Source: Sipunculus nudus (Eukaryota; Annelida; Sipuncula; Golfingiida; Sipunculidae). From it: a stretch of 64,000 nt of DNA. Every line of letters begins with the position of its first letter. Within the stretch, counting starts at the first letter, position 1. The position numbers and the translations under genes were made by a program. Location: NCBI GenBank assembly GCA_026874595.1, contig CM049317.1:63878118-63942117 (forward strand). The letters run 5' to 3'. Below, in pieces: positions 63,894 through 64,000 of the stretch. The notes under the pieces were generated by a model. That model was not told the origin of the DNA, searched no databases, and saw only the letters and a list, made by a program, of their open reading frames with translations.

Positions 63894-64000
63894 GTAGTAG
63901 CTAGGCGTCAATGTGTAATATCAAATGCTATGTCCAGTGAGATAATAATATGTTTATTATCTGTCTAATGTCAGATGATAGTTAGCTTCATTCTCCATGA

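Overview
This window is animal nuclear DNA. Genes are split into short phase-1 exons with consensus GT-AG introns, introns are packed with repeats, and there are many microsatellites and homopolymer runs. The families present (CTLD and LDLa extracellular modules, an NLR-type NACHT-LRR protein, and very abundant Helitron/Helentron-like elements with the 5' motif AGCTCAGCTGACT) fit a marine lophotrochozoan, most likely a mollusc. Species cannot be fixed from sequence alone.

Left part (1-39.9 kb, + strand). This is the 3' part of one long gene for a type I membrane protein. Eight tiny symmetric (phase 1-1) exons of 60-72 bp each encode one 4-cysteine module with spacing C-x6-C-x4-C-x(3-9)-C. That is the spacing of the N-terminal half of an LDL-receptor class A domain. 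One complete LDLa exon, a transmembrane exon, and a proline-rich tail with PSAP, PPSY and LPSY motifs follow, with the stop at 39866-39868. The introns hold nested Helitron-like elements of at least five families (called here F1, A, B, C, D), a candidate solo LTR, MITEs and a poly-A retroelement with an exact target duplication.

Middle (39.9-52.4 kb). No convincing gene. It holds more Helitron-like copies, three degenerate copies of a long local repeat, and AT/GATA microsatellites.

Right part (52.4-64 kb). Two genes lie head to head. On the - strand a complete 10-exon gene (60171 to 52485) joins in a single frame of 1236 codons. It encodes signal peptide, CTLD, CTLD, Ser/Thr/Pro stalk, transmembrane helix, cytoplasmic linker, NACHT ATPase and leucine-rich repeats: a surface lectin-like receptor whose cytoplasmic part is an NLR. 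On the + strand, starting at 61079, a diverged paralogue has the same exon order and phases for signal peptide, CTLD and CTLD, and then leaves the window. The roughly 0.4-0.9 kb between them is a candidate shared promoter. It contains the same 12-mer, AAAATGGCGGCC, next to each gene's first exon. This gene pair is the most interesting system in the window. The half-LDLa module array is second.
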